A stretch of DNA of 64,000 nt, from assembly GCF_014493765.1 (NCBI RefSeq), contig NZ_JACTVJ010000013.1, positions 288,303-352,302 of the forward strand, read 5' to 3'. Made by a program: the position numbers and the translations under genes. Under the pieces are notes generated by a model. It was not told the DNA's origin and did not search any database. It saw nothing but the letters and a program-made list of their open reading frames with translations. Below are positions 17,967 to 26,907 of the stretch, one piece after another. Each line of letters begins with the position of its first letter. Positions within the stretch are counted from its first letter, which is position 1. This DNA comes from Streptomyces polyasparticus. Its GTDB lineage: Bacteria > Actinomycetota > Actinomycetes > Streptomycetales > Streptomycetaceae.

Positions 17967-20146
17967 CAGTCACGCCTCCCCGGGGTGAGCCCTGCCGCCA
18001 GCTCCTGCTGGGCGGGCGGTTCCTCCTGGAGCGGCACGTACGGCTTGACCTTGGGCGCGTCGATGGAACCGTCCGCCTCGATCTTCGGCAGATCCTTCTG
18101 CGGCTTGGGCAGGAGGGCCTTCTTCAGGTCCTGCTTGCCGCTCTTGTCCAGGCCGTACATCGCGTCGTAGATGTTGCGCACGGCCGGACCCGAGGCGCCG
18201 GAGCCGGTACCACCCTGGGAGATGGTCATCACGATCGTGTAGTCGTCCGTGTAGGTCGCGAGCCACGACGTGGTCTGCTTGCCGTAGACCTGGGCCGTAC
18301 CCGTCTTGGCGCGGATCGGGATCTTGTCGTGCGGCCAGCCGCCGAACCGCCAGGCGGCCGTACCGCTCTGGGTGACGGAGCGCAGCGCGCCGTCCAGCTG
18401 CGAGATGGTCTTGCCGTTTATCGGCAGCTTGCCGTGCGCCTTGGGCTTGATCTCCTCGACGTGCTTGCCGTCGGCGCTGATGGTCGCCTTGCCGACGGAG
18501 GGGTCGTAGAGGGTGCCGCCGTTGCTGATGGCCGAGTAGACCGTGGCCATCTGGATCGGGGTGACCAGGATGTCGCCCTGCCCGATCGCGTAGTTGACGC
18601 TGTCACCGGCCTTGAGGCGGTTGCCCTCCAGGCAGTTCTCGTACGCGATCTGCTGGGCGTAGTCGCCGCCGTCCTTGGCCGACTTGCCCTGCTTGCACCA
18701 GGCGTCCTTGTTCGCCTTCCAGTAGTCCTGCTTCCACTTGCGGTCGGGGATGCGGCCGCTGACCTCGTTGGGCAGGTCGATACCGGTCTCGGAGCCGAGG
18801 CCGAAGTCCCGCGCGGTCTTGTAGAACCAGTCGCCGGGGTTCTTCTTCGGCTTGTTGCCGCCGTCGCGCTGCCACTCCTGGTGGCCCAGGGCGTAGAAGA
18901 CGGTGTTGCAGGAGACCTCGAGGGCGCGGCCGAGGCTGATCGGGCCGTACCCCTTGGACTCGAAGTTCTTGAAGCTGCGGTTGCCGAGGCTGAACGAGCT
19001 GCTGCAGTTGTAGCGCCCGTCGAAGTCGTAGCCGGCCCGCACCGCGGCGCTCGCGGACACCACCTTGAAGATGGAGCCGGGGGCGGCCTGGCCCTGGATG
19101 GCGCGGTTGAGCAGCGGGTAGTTGGACTTCTTGCTGGTGAGCTTCGTGTAGTCCTTGCCGGAGATGCCGCCGACCCAGGCGTTGGGGTCGTAGTCGGGGT
19201 TGGAGGCCATCGCCACGACGCGGCCGGTCTTCGACTCCATGACGACCACGGCGCCGGAGTCGGCCTTGTACTTCTCCCCCGTGATCTTGTCGGTCTCCCC
19301 GCGGATCTTCTTCATCGCGTCGTACAGCTCGTACTCGGCGACCGCCTGCACCCGTGCGTCGATGCTGGTCACGACGTTCGCACCGGGCTGGGCGGGCTCG
19401 GCCTGCGTCTGGCGCATGACCCGGCCGAGCTTGTCGACCTCGTACGCGGTGACGCCGGCCTTGCCGCGCAGCTGCTTGTCGTAGGTGCGCTCCAGACCGG
19501 AGCGGCCCACCTGGTCGCTGCGCAGATACGGCGAGTCGGTGTCCTTGGCGGCCTGGATCTCCTCGTCCGTGACGGGCGAGAGATAGCCGAGGACCTGCGA
19601 GGTGCGGGCGTCGGCGGGCGCGGTGTAGCGGCGCACGGCGGTGGGCTCGGCAGTGATGCCGGGGAAGTCCTCGGCGCGCTCGCGGATCTGCAGGGCCTGC
19701 TTGGGAGTCGCCTCGTCGGTGATCGGGATCGGCTGGTACGGGGAGCCGTTCCAGCAGGGCTGCGGGGTCTCGGCGTTGCAGAGGCGGACCTTGTCGGCGA
19801 CCTCCTTGGGCGTCATGCCCAGCACCTCGGCGAGCCGGGTGAGGACCGCTTCCCCGTCGTCCTTCATCTTCATCAGCTCGGTGCGCGAGGCGGAGACCAC
19901 GAGCCGGGTCTCATTGTCGGCGAGCGGTACGCCGCGGGCGTCGAGGATCGAGCCGCGTACGGCGGGCTGCACCACGCGCTGGACGTGGTTGCCGTTGGCC
20001 TCGTCGGCGTACTCGTCGCCGTTGCGCACCTGGAGGTACCAGAGGCGGCCGCCGAGGGTGAGGAGCAGGGAGAGGACGAGGATCTGCAGGATGATCAGGC
20101 GGATCTGGACTCGGGGGGTGCGCCCCGTCTCCGGAATATTCGTCAT
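17966..20146 (-). CDS. mrdA: Class B penicillin-binding protein 2 (peptidoglycan transpeptidase)
   Basis: This 726-residue protein has one N-terminal membrane anchor (about 18-40) and a dimerisation domain. Its transpeptidase domain has SIFK as the SxxK nucleophile motif near residue 355, SCN as SxN near 416 and KTGTAQ near 614. It cross-links peptidoglycan outside the membrane and is the cognate partner of RodA encoded immediately downstream. The Pro/Lys/Gln-rich cytosol-unlike C-terminal tail (last 60 residues) is longer than in E. coli PBP2. The ATG at 20144-20146 is 50 bases after the mreD stop. Confidence 0.94.
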   Translation of the reverse strand: MTNIPETGRTPRVQIRLIILQILVLSLLLTLGGRLWYLQVRNGDEYADEANGNHVQRVVQPAVRGSILDARGVPLADNETRLVVSASRTELMKMKDDGEAVLTRLAEVLGMTPKEVADKVRLCNAETPQPCWNGSPYQPIPITDEATPKQALQIRERAEDFPGITAEPTAVRRYTAPADARTSQVLGYLSPVTDEEIQAAKDTDSPYLRSDQVGRSGLERTYDKQLRGKAGVTAYEVDKLGRVMRQTQAEPAQPGANVVTSIDARVQAVAEYELYDAMKKIRGETDKITGEKYKADSGAVVVMESKTGRVVAMASNPDYDPNAWVGGISGKDYTKLTSKKSNYPLLNRAIQGQAAPGSIFKVVSASAAVRAGYDFDGRYNCSSSFSLGNRSFKNFESKGYGPISLGRALEVSCNTVFYALGHQEWQRDGGNKPKKNPGDWFYKTARDFGLGSETGIDLPNEVSGRIPDRKWKQDYWKANKDAWCKQGKSAKDGGDYAQQIAYENCLEGNRLKAGDSVNYAIGQGDILVTPIQMATVYSAISNGGTLYDPSVGKATISADGKHVEEIKPKAHGKLPINGKTISQLDGALRSVTQSGTAAWRFGGWPHDKIPIRAKTGTAQVYGKQTTSWLATYTDDYTIVMTISQGGTGSGASGPAVRNIYDAMYGLDKSGKQDLKKALLPKPQKDLPKIEADGSIDAPKVKPYVPLQEEPPAQQELAAGLTPGRRD

Positions 20147-20195
20147 GGGCGCAGCCCATTCCTCGGGGTGGTGGTGGGTGACGGGTGGGCATTCG

Positions 20196-20864
20196 TCACA
20201 GGCGCTTGACCCCCTTGATGCGTCCGGCCCTCGCGACCCGGGCCTTGCTTGCCTTCATACGGAATCCGCCGCGCTGGCTGCCGATCCGCAGACCCGTACC
20301 GGAGGAGAGCCAGCCGGAGGCGACATCGCTCGCCTTGGCCCCGCCGGAGTCGGCGAGCGGATCGTTCTCGGCGCGTCTGGCCAGCCACATGACGCCCGGC
20401 ACGACGAACGGGGCGAGCAGCAGGTCGTAGAGCGTGGCGCTGAACAGCAGCCCGCCGAGGCCCACATGGCGCGCCGCGGTGTCACCGACGAGGGCGCCCA
20501 CACCCGCGTACAGGAGCGTCGAGCCGATGGCGGCTGCGACGACCACGGCCATCGGTCCGGTGGCGGTGCGGACCTGGCCGCTCTCGGGCTTCACGAGCCC
20601 GGCGAGGTAGCCGATCACGCAGAGCACCAGGGCATAGCGCCCGGCGGCGTGGTCGGCGGGCGGTGCGAGGTCGGCGAGCAGGCCCGCGCCGAAGCCGACG
20701 AGACAGCCGCCGACATGCCCGTACACGAGCGCGAGGCCGAGCACGGTCAGGAGCAGCAGATCCGGTACGGCGCCGGGCAGGTGGAGCCGGGCGAGCACGC
20801 TGACCTGGACGACGAGCGCGACGACCACCAGCGTGGCCGACAGGAGCATCCGGTTGAATCGCAT
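20196..20864 (-). CDS. mreD: Rod shape-determining membrane protein MreD
   Basis: The 222-residue protein has five or six hydrophobic segments in the first 165 residues, including LLLTVLGLALVYGHVGGCLVGFGAG-like membrane stretches. It has a basic cytoplasmic tail that is longer than in rod-shaped Gram-negatives. MreD is an integral membrane part of the elongasome/spore wall complex with MreC, MreB, PBP2 and RodA. Assignment rests on its position between mreC and pbp2 and on the hydrophobic pattern, since MreD sequences diverge strongly. It starts five bases after the mreC stop. Confidence 0.9.
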   Translation of the reverse strand: MRFNRMLLSATLVVVALVVQVSVLARLHLPGAVPDLLLLTVLGLALVYGHVGGCLVGFGAGLLADLAPPADHAAGRYALVLCVIGYLAGLVKPESGQVRTATGPMAVVVAAAIGSTLLYAGVGALVGDTAARHVGLGGLLFSATLYDLLLAPFVVPGVMWLARRAENDPLADSGGAKASDVASGWLSSGTGLRIGSQRGGFRMKASKARVARAGRIKGVKRL

Positions 20865-20869
20865 GGCAG

Positions 20870-21916
20870 TTACCCCTGGTCGTCCTGTGCGGTGCCGGCG
20901 TTCGGGTCCCGGCTGGCACCGGTCGGCGGCACCTGGCCGCCCGCCGCGTCCTCGCCCTCCACGCCGTACTCGCCGTTCGCGTTCGGTGACGGCGTGACCG
21001 TCACGGTCACGGTCGGCGTCGGCTTGGGCTTGACCGGCTCGGGAAGGACCTTGTCGCGCGGGTCGGTGCGCGGGGCTTCCACGACCACGCCCACGATGTC
21101 GAGCTGGGTGAATCCGACGTACGGCTCCAGGTGCACGGTCCGGGTCAGTCCGCCGTCGGAGGGGTCGATCCTGACGACCTGGCCGATCGGGACGCCCGGT
21201 ACGAAGGGCTTGTCGGCCTGCGAGCCGAAGGTGACCATCCGGTCGCCCTTCTTGACCTTGGCCTTGCCGTTGAGCATCTGCACGGACAGCGGGCGGTCGC
21301 CCTGGCCGGTGGCGAAGCCCAGCTCGTCGCTGTTCTCCATGCGCGTGCCGACCGTGAAGTCCGGGTCGGTGGCGAGCAGCACGGTGGAGGTGCTGGGGCC
21401 GACGGTGGTGACACGGCCGACGAGTCCGTCGCCGTTGAGCACGGTCATGTCGCGCTTGATGCCGTCATTGGCGCCGGCGTCGATCGTCACGGTCCAGGAG
21501 AAGCCCTGGGCCGCTCCTATGCCGATGACCTGCGCACCCTTGATGCCGTACTGTCCGGCGCCCGCCGTCCTGAGCATCTTGTCGAGCTGGCGGACTCTGC
21601 TGCGGTTGCGGTCGTCGCTGCCGAGCTTGGTCTTCAGTGCGGCGTTCTCGCGCTCGAGTGCGCTGATCCGGTCGTGGCGGTCGCCGGACTCCCGGATGGC
21701 CTTTATGGCGTTGCCGATCGGGTCGACCGCGGCCGAGACCCCGTTCTCCACCGGACCGAAGACGGTCGCGGCGGCCTGCCGGGCACCGTCGACCGGCGAC
21801 TCCTCGCCGCCTTGGATGTCCACCGTGATCAGTGCGAACGCGATGGCGATCAGCAGCACCAGGAGCAGCCGGCTCTCTCGTGTGTCCCTCACGTGCGGCG
21901 GCCGTGCCTTCCTCAT
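20870..21916 (-). CDS. mreC: Rod shape-determining protein MreC
   Basis: The 348-residue bitopic protein has a membrane anchor at about 17-35 (LLLVLLIAIAFALITVDI) and a short coiled coil near 80-105 (HDRISALERENAALKTKLG). Its extracytoplasmic beta-domains include GLVGRVTTVGPSTSTVLL and GVPIGQVVRIDPSDG, the typical MreC landmarks. The last 60 residues are a Pro/Thr-rich tail, an actinobacterial extension. MreC activates the RodA-PBP2 pair. The gene lies 107 bases downstream of mreB, with a hairpin between them. Confidence 0.94.
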   Translation of the reverse strand: MRKARPPHVRDTRESRLLLVLLIAIAFALITVDIQGGEESPVDGARQAAATVFGPVENGVSAAVDPIGNAIKAIRESGDRHDRISALERENAALKTKLGSDDRNRSRVRQLDKMLRTAGAGQYGIKGAQVIGIGAAQGFSWTVTIDAGANDGIKRDMTVLNGDGLVGRVTTVGPSTSTVLLATDPDFTVGTRMENSDELGFATGQGDRPLSVQMLNGKAKVKKGDRMVTFGSQADKPFVPGVPIGQVVRIDPSDGGLTRTVHLEPYVGFTQLDIVGVVVEAPRTDPRDKVLPEPVKPKPTPTVTVTVTPSPNANGEYGVEGEDAAGGQVPPTGASRDPNAGTAQDDQG

Positions 21917-21971
21917 TGGAATGGTCTGTCTTGCCGTTTTCTATGCGTTTGTGGTCTTGCCTCTATATCAA

Positions 21972-22011
21972 CGATCCGCCGTACGAAGTGGCAGCTCCAT
22001 ACGGCGGATCG
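21972..22011 (-). terminator. Hairpin between mreB and mreC (attenuator or terminator)
   Basis: Perfect 12-bp stem, 21972-21983 with 22000-22011, 16-base loop, starting 13 bases after the mreB stop. Its position inside the cluster suggests partial termination, which would make MreB more abundant than MreC/MreD. Confidence 0.6.
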
Positions 22012-22023
22012 AAGGGAATTACG

Positions 22024-23055
22024 TCATCTGCGCGGCGTCGCGTCGAGCACCTGCTGCAGCGCCTCGAACTCCTCGACGCACTTGCCGGAGCCGAGCGCCA
22101 CCGAGTCCAGCGGGTCCTCGGCGATGTGGATCGGCATGCCCGTCTCGCGGCGAAGGCGCTCGTCGAGGCCGCGCAGCAGGGCACCGCCGCCGGTGAGGAC
22201 GATGCCGCGGTCCATCACGTCGCCGGACAGCTCCGGCGGGCACTTGTCGAGGGTGGTCTTCACCGCGTCCACGATCGCGTTGACCGGCTCCTCGATGGCC
22301 TTGCGCACCTCGGCCGCGGAGATCACCACGGTCTTGGGCAGGCCCGAGACCAGGTCACGGCCGCGGATCTCGGTGTGCTCGTCGGTGTCCAGGTCGTACG
22401 CGGAACCGATCGTGATCTTGATCTGCTCGGCGGTGCGCTCACCGAGAAGGAGGCTGTACTCCTTCTTGATGTGCTGGATGATCGCGTTGTCCAGCTCGTC
22501 GCCGGCCACCCGGATCGACTGTGCCGTGACGATTCCGCCCAGCGAAATCACGGCCACTTCGGTGGTGCCGCCGCCGATGTCGACGACCATGTTGCCGGTG
22601 GCCTCGTGGACGGGCAGGCCCGAGCCGATGGCCGCGGCCATGGGCTCCTCGATGATGTGCACCTGGCGGGCGCCGGCCTGCGTGGACGCCTCGATCACCG
22701 CGCGACGCTCGACGCCGGTGATGCCGGAGGGCACACAGACCACGACGCGCGGGCGGGCCAGATACCGGCGCTTGTGGATCTTGAGGATGAAGTAGCGGAG
22801 CATCCGCTCGGTGATCTCGAAGTCGGCGATCACGCCGTCCTTGAGCGGGCGGACCGCCACGATGTTGCCAGGGGTGCGGCCGATCATCTTCTTCGCTTCG
22901 GCGCCGACCGCGAGGATCCCGCCGGTGTTCGTGTTGATCGCGACCACGGACGGTTCGTTGAGTACGATCCCTCGGCCCCTGACGTAGACCAGCGTGTTGG
23001 CGGTCCCGAGGTCGATCGCCATGTCACGGCCGATGAACGACATATTGGTTCCCAT
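22024..23055 (-). CDS. mreB: Actin-like cell-shape protein MreB
   Basis: The 343-residue bacterial actin has a phosphate-1 loop [15 protein letters not shown] near residue 14, [18 protein letters not shown] near 165 and an [15 protein letters not shown] motif near 290. It binds ATP and polymerises beneath the membrane to organise wall synthesis; in streptomycetes the main role is in the spore wall and aerial hyphae. The start may be at MGTNMSF (23053-23055) or the internal Met four residues on. It is the first gene of the mreBCD-pbp2-rodA cluster; the 294-base gap upstream should hold the promoter. Confidence 0.96.
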   Translation of the reverse strand: MGTNMSFIGRDMAIDLGTANTLVYVRGRGIVLNEPSVVAINTNTGGILAVGAEAKKMIGRTPGNIVAVRPLKDGVIADFEITERMLRYFILKIHKRRYLARPRVVVCVPSGITGVERRAVIEASTQAGARQVHIIEEPMAAAIGSGLPVHEATGNMVVDIGGGTTEVAVISLGGIVTAQSIRVAGDELDNAIIQHIKKEYSLLLGERTAEQIKITIGSAYDLDTDEHTEIRGRDLVSGLPKTVVISAAEVRKAIEEPVNAIVDAVKTTLDKCPPELSGDVMDRGIVLTGGGALLRGLDERLRRETGMPIHIAEDPLDSVALGSGKCVEEFEALQQVLDATPRR

Positions 23056-23262
23056 CAGGAGCGTCTGGCCTTCCCAAAATGGTGCGTTGATGGCTTGTCA
23101 GGTCGGCGCGGTGGGCACAGTGGCGTGGAGGCTCCATCGTAGTCTCGCCTGCACGGACACGGTGCGGGGGTCTTCGCCATTGTCAGCAGACGAACCGCCG
23201 CCCCGCTAATGGGGACGAGCCGACGGAAGGATGCGTTCCCCCAATCGGCTTGCATATGCCAA

Positions 23263-23322
23263 GGGGCGACCGCGTTTTTCGCGGCCGCCCCTGGTCAGAG
23301 CACTACTCCGCCTGACGGAGTA
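23263..23322 (-). terminator. Double hairpin downstream of ndk
   Basis: Two consecutive hairpins follow ndk. The first has a 7-bp stem, 23304-23310 with 23316-23322. The second has arms 23263-23274 and 23280-23291, with one mismatch and a TTTTT loop. Together they probably terminate the folC-DUF4233-ndk transcript before mreB. Confidence 0.65.
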
Positions 23323-23349
23323 TCAGAATCCGATCTTTCGCGCGGTCCG

Positions 23350-23763
23350 TTATGCGAGACCGGGGAAGAAGATCTTCAGCTCGCGCTCGGCGGACTCCTC
23401 GGAGTCCGAGGCGTGGATCAGGTTCTCGCGCACGATGGTGCCGAAGTCGCCGCGGATCGAGCCGGGGGTGGCGGCGATCGGGTCGGTCGGGCCCGCGAGC
23501 GTACGGACGCCCTCGATGACGCGCTCGCCCTCGACGACAAGGGCGACGACCGGCCCCGAGGACATGAACTCGACGAGCGGCTCGTAGAACGGCTTGCCCT
23601 TGTGCTCGCCGTAGTGCTGCTCCAGGACGTCCTGGGTCAGGGAGCGCAGCTCCAGCGCGGTGATCTGCCAGCCGGCCTTGCGCTCGATACGGCTGATGAT
23701 CTCGCCCACCAGCGAACGGCGGACGGCGTCCGGCTTCAGCAGGACGAGGGTGCGCTGGGACAT
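23350..23763 (-). CDS. ndk: Nucleoside-diphosphate kinase
   Basis: The 137-residue enzyme exchanges the gamma-phosphate between NTPs and NDPs. MSQRTLVLLKPDAVRR is the family start. The catalytic histidine lies in NLIHASDSEESAEREL near residue 115; the usual sequence is HGSD, so the Gly-to-Ala change beside the histidine is a mild variant. Length is normal. It follows the DUF4233 gene by 75 bases on the same strand and is probably the last gene of a folC operon. Confidence 0.97.
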   Translation of the reverse strand: MSQRTLVLLKPDAVRRSLVGEIISRIERKAGWQITALELRSLTQDVLEQHYGEHKGKPFYEPLVEFMSSGPVVALVVEGERVIEGVRTLAGPTDPIAATPGSIRGDFGTIVRENLIHASDSEESAERELKIFFPGLA

Positions 23764-23838
23764 GGTGTGCGGCTCCTTGGCTAGGCGTGCGGGAGTCCGA
23801 GACTACAAGGAGTCACCAAGAGGCCTGAACCCGGACCG

Positions 23839-24195
23839 TCAGGCCGGGTCCGCGCCCACTCCGTCCTGCTGTGCGGCGAAGCGCGCCTTCGCCTCGTCGA
23901 TCTTGCGGCCGAAGTGCACCGAGACACCCCACAGCGCGGCGAAGCAGAGGCCGAGGAAGAACATCGCCGGGACGATGAAGCCCGAGGCGATCAGGGCGAT
24001 CTGCAGGGCCCAGCCCAGCTGGACACCGCCGGGGCGGGTGATCATGCCGCACAGGAGCACGGACAGGACCATGCCGATGCCGCAGACCGTCCAGACCGTC
24101 CCCATCGACAGATCCGGGTCCTTCATGGCGACCAGACCCGCGAAGCCGATGATGAAGAACTCGCCGATCAGCGTGGAAGCACAGAGCGTACGCAT
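23839..24195 (-). CDS. DUF4233 small membrane protein
   Basis: The 118-residue protein has about four hydrophobic segments, starting MRTLCASTLIGEFFIIGFAG and including GMVLSVLLCGMITRPGGVQLG-like membrane stretches. It has a short basic tail. Actinobacterial proteins of this kind (DUF4233) are regularly found directly after folC, as here, with only six bases between the genes. That conserved linkage points to translational coupling, but no function is known. Confidence 0.88.
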   Translation of the reverse strand: MRTLCASTLIGEFFIIGFAGLVAMKDPDLSMGTVWTVCGIGMVLSVLLCGMITRPGGVQLGWALQIALIASGFIVPAMFFLGLCFAALWGVSVHFGRKIDEAKARFAAQQDGVGADPA

Positions 24196-24201
24196 CGGGT
24201 G

Positions 24202-25734
24202 TCAGCCCCTCCCCAGGAGCAGCCGGGCCTCGCCGACCGTGATGACGGAACCGGTCACGAGCACACCGCCGCCGGAGTACTCGCCCTCTTCCTCGGCCAG
24301 CGTGATCGCGGCTTCGAGGGCGTCGTCGAGCCGCGGCTCGACCTGGACGCGGTCCTCGCCGAAGACCTCGACGGCGATCGCGGCGAGCGCATCGGCGTCC
24401 ATGGCGCGGTGCGAGGAGTTCTGCGTGATGACGATCTCCGCGAAGACCGGTTCGAAGGCCTCCAGGAAACCCCGTACGTCCTTGTCGCCGCTCGCGCCGA
24501 CGACGCCGATGAGCCGGCTGAAGTCGAAGACCTCGGTGATGGCCTCGGCGGTGACGCGGGCGCCCGCCGGATTGTGTGCCGCGTCGAGCAGGACGCTCGG
24601 CGACGTACGGACGAGCTCGAGGCGTCCGGGCGAGGTGACCTGGGCGAAGGCCTTGCGGACGGTGTCCACGTCGAGCGGTTCGCTGCGGGCCGCGCCGACG
24701 CCGAAGAAGGCCTCGACCGCGGCGAGCGCGACGGCCGCGTTGTGCGCCTGGTGCGCGCCGTGCAGCGGCAGGAAGATCTCCTCGTACTCGCCGCCGAGCC
24801 CGCGCAGCGTCACCATCTGGCCGCCGACCGCGAGCCGGCGCGCGACGACGCCGAACTCCAGGCCCTCGCGGGCGACGGTCGCATTGGCCTCGACGGACTT
24901 CTTCAGAAGCACCTGGGCGGCGTCGACCGGCTGCTGCGCCAGGATCACCGTGGCGTCCTGCTTGATGATCCCGGCCTTCTCCCCCGCGATCTCGCCGGGC
25001 GTCGTGCCGAGCCGGTCGGTGTGGTCCAGGTCGATGGGCGTCACGACGGCGACATCCGCGTCGATCACATTGGTCGCGTCCCAGCTGCCGCCCATGCCGA
25101 CCTCGACGACGGCGACATCGACGGGGGCGTCGGCGAAAGCCGCGTACGCCATGCCGGTGAGGACCTCGAAGAACGAGAGCCGGTACTCCTGCTGCGAGTC
25201 CACCATCTCGACGTACGGCTTGATGTCCTCGTACGTCTCGATGAAGCGCTCGGCCGAGATCGGCGCCTGGTCGAGCGAGATGCGCTCGGTGACGGACTGG
25301 ACGTGCGGCGAGGTGTAGCGGCCGGTGCGCAGCTCGAAGGCGGCGAGCAGGGCCTCGATCATGCGGGCCGTGGACGTCTTGCCGTTGGTGCCCGTGAGGT
25401 GGATCGAGGGGTAGGCGCGCTGCGGGTCGCCGAGCACGTCCATCAGCGCCTTGATCCGGCTGACGGAGGGCTCCAGCTTGGTCTCGCCCCAGCGCGAGGC
25501 GAGCTCGGTCTCGACCGCGCGCAGCGCCTTGTCGACCTCGGGGTCCTCGGGGCGGGCCGGGATGTCCGGGGCGGCGGGGCCCGACTGCGCGCGCAGGGTG
25601 CGGCTGCCCGCCTCGATCACCGCCAGGTCGGGGTCGCGGTCCGTCTCGGAGGCGACGATCTCGTCGAACTCGTCGGGAAGGCCGTCGGAAAGACCGTCGA
25701 AGGCGTCACTGTCACGCGGGGGGAGCTCACTCAC
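24202..25734 (-). CDS. folC: Bifunctional folylpolyglutamate synthase / dihydrofolate synthase
   Basis: The product of about 510 residues adds glutamate to dihydropteroate and folates. The P-loop is HLTGTNGKTSTARMIEALL, followed by RTGRYTSPH and a C-terminal Mur-ligase-like glutamate-ligase domain with DAAHNPAGA. The GTG start at 25732-25734 (VSELPPRDSDAF) is preferred: longer readings overlap the divergent mbl gene. The first 100 residues form an acidic extension absent from the E. coli enzyme. It heads a folC-DUF4233-ndk operon. Confidence 0.95.
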   Translation of the reverse strand: MSELPPRDSDAFDGLSDGLPDEFDEIVASETDRDPDLAVIEAGSRTLRAQSGPAAPDIPARPEDPEVDKALRAVETELASRWGETKLEPSVSRIKALMDVLGDPQRAYPSIHLTGTNGKTSTARMIEALLAAFELRTGRYTSPHVQSVTERISLDQAPISAERFIETYEDIKPYVEMVDSQQEYRLSFFEVLTGMAYAAFADAPVDVAVVEVGMGGSWDATNVIDADVAVVTPIDLDHTDRLGTTPGEIAGEKAGIIKQDATVILAQQPVDAAQVLLKKSVEANATVAREGLEFGVVARRLAVGGQMVTLRGLGGEYEEIFLPLHGAHQAHNAAVALAAVEAFFGVGAARSEPLDVDTVRKAFAQVTSPGRLELVRTSPSVLLDAAHNPAGARVTAEAITEVFDFSRLIGVVGASGDKDVRGFLEAFEPVFAEIVITQNSSHRAMDADALAAIAVEVFGEDRVQVEPRLDDALEAAITLAEEEGEYSGGGVLVTGSVITVGEARLLLGRG

Positions 25735-25855
25735 GTACGCCAGTCTACGGAGGTGCGCCGACAGCCCGCCGCGCGCCACCGTCGGGACCTTGGACCCGGC
25801 CGCTCGGGACCTTCGCCGGTCCGGTCCACAGACGATCCCGGCAGACTTGCGGATC

Positions 25856-26863
25856 ATGGACATAGGGATCGATCTCGGCACCGCGAACACCCTGCTCTAC
25901 GCCCGTGGCCAGGGCATCGTGCTCAACGAACCGTCCGTCGTGGCCGTCAAGGAGGGCGTCCGCGGAGCGCTCGCCGTCGGCACGGAGGCCAAGGAGACCA
26001 TCGGCCGCACCCCCGGCTCCATCACCGCGATCCGCCCGCTCAAGGACGGTGTGATCAGCGATTACGAGGCTGCCGAGGAGATGATCCGGGCCTTCGTCCG
26101 CCGGGCCGTCCCGGGACGGCGTCCCCGTACGCGCATGGTCGTGTGCGTGCCCAGCGGGGTGACGCCCGTGGAGCGGCGGGCCATCGTGCACGCCGCGCAG
26201 CGGGCGGGTGCGCGGCAGGTGCATCTGATCGAGGAGCCGATGGCGGCGGCGATCGGCGCGGGTCTGCCGGTCTCGGAGCCGCGCGGCTCGATGGTGGTGG
26301 ACATCGGCGGCGGTACGGCCGAGGTCGCGGTGATCTCGCTCGGCGGGATCGTCACCGCGCAGTCGCTGCGGGTCGGCGGCGACCGCTTCGACGTGGCGAT
26401 CACCGATTTCGTCCGCAAGGAGCATGCGCTCCTGATCGGTGAGCGCACCGCTGAGGACATCAAGGTGGCGATCGGGTCGGCGGGGCCCGTACCGGGTGAG
26501 GACGCGTTCGAGATGCGGACGTTCACGGTGCGGGGGCGCGAGAAGGTGGGCGGGCTGCCGAAGACGGTCGACCTGACCGTGAAGGAGATCCGTTCGGCGC
26601 TCGACGAGCCGGTCCAGGCGATCATCGAGGCCGTGAAGGCCACGCTCGAGGAGTGCCCGCCGGAGCTGTCCGGAGATGTGATGGGGCACGGGATCGTGCT
26701 GACGGGCGGGGGTGCGCTGCTGCCGGGGCTGGATCTGCGGATGTCCGCGGCCACCGGGATTCCGGTGTCGGTCGCGGAGAATCCGCTGGATTCGGTGGCG
26801 ATGGGCTGCGGCCAGTGTGTGGAGGACTTCGACTCGCTGTCGCGGTTGATGTCGGCGGCATAG
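25856..26863 (+). CDS. mbl: MreB-like actin homologue (Mbl type)
   Basis: The 335-residue bacterial actin is paralogous to MreB at 22024-23055. It shares [15 protein letters not shown] at the start, [18 protein letters not shown] and [15 protein letters not shown]. It begins directly at [12 protein letters not shown], lacking the first 11 residues of MreB, and ends in a different tail. Streptomycetes carry MreB plus Mbl, both used in spore wall formation. From memory Mbl of S. coelicolor lies at a distant locus, so the position beside folC is unusual. It is transcribed alone, divergently from folC with 121 bases between. Confidence 0.88.
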   Translation: MDIGIDLGTANTLLYARGQGIVLNEPSVVAVKEGVRGALAVGTEAKETIGRTPGSITAIRPLKDGVISDYEAAEEMIRAFVRRAVPGRRPRTRMVVCVPSGVTPVERRAIVHAAQRAGARQVHLIEEPMAAAIGAGLPVSEPRGSMVVDIGGGTAEVAVISLGGIVTAQSLRVGGDRFDVAITDFVRKEHALLIGERTAEDIKVAIGSAGPVPGEDAFEMRTFTVRGREKVGGLPKTVDLTVKEIRSALDEPVQAIIEAVKATLEECPPELSGDVMGHGIVLTGGGALLPGLDLRMSAATGIPVSVAENPLDSVAMGCGQCVEDFDSLSRLMSAA

Positions 26864-26907
26864 GTCCGCGCGGGTGCGGCTGAATGGGCGGGGTGCGGCC
26901 CGGTGGG

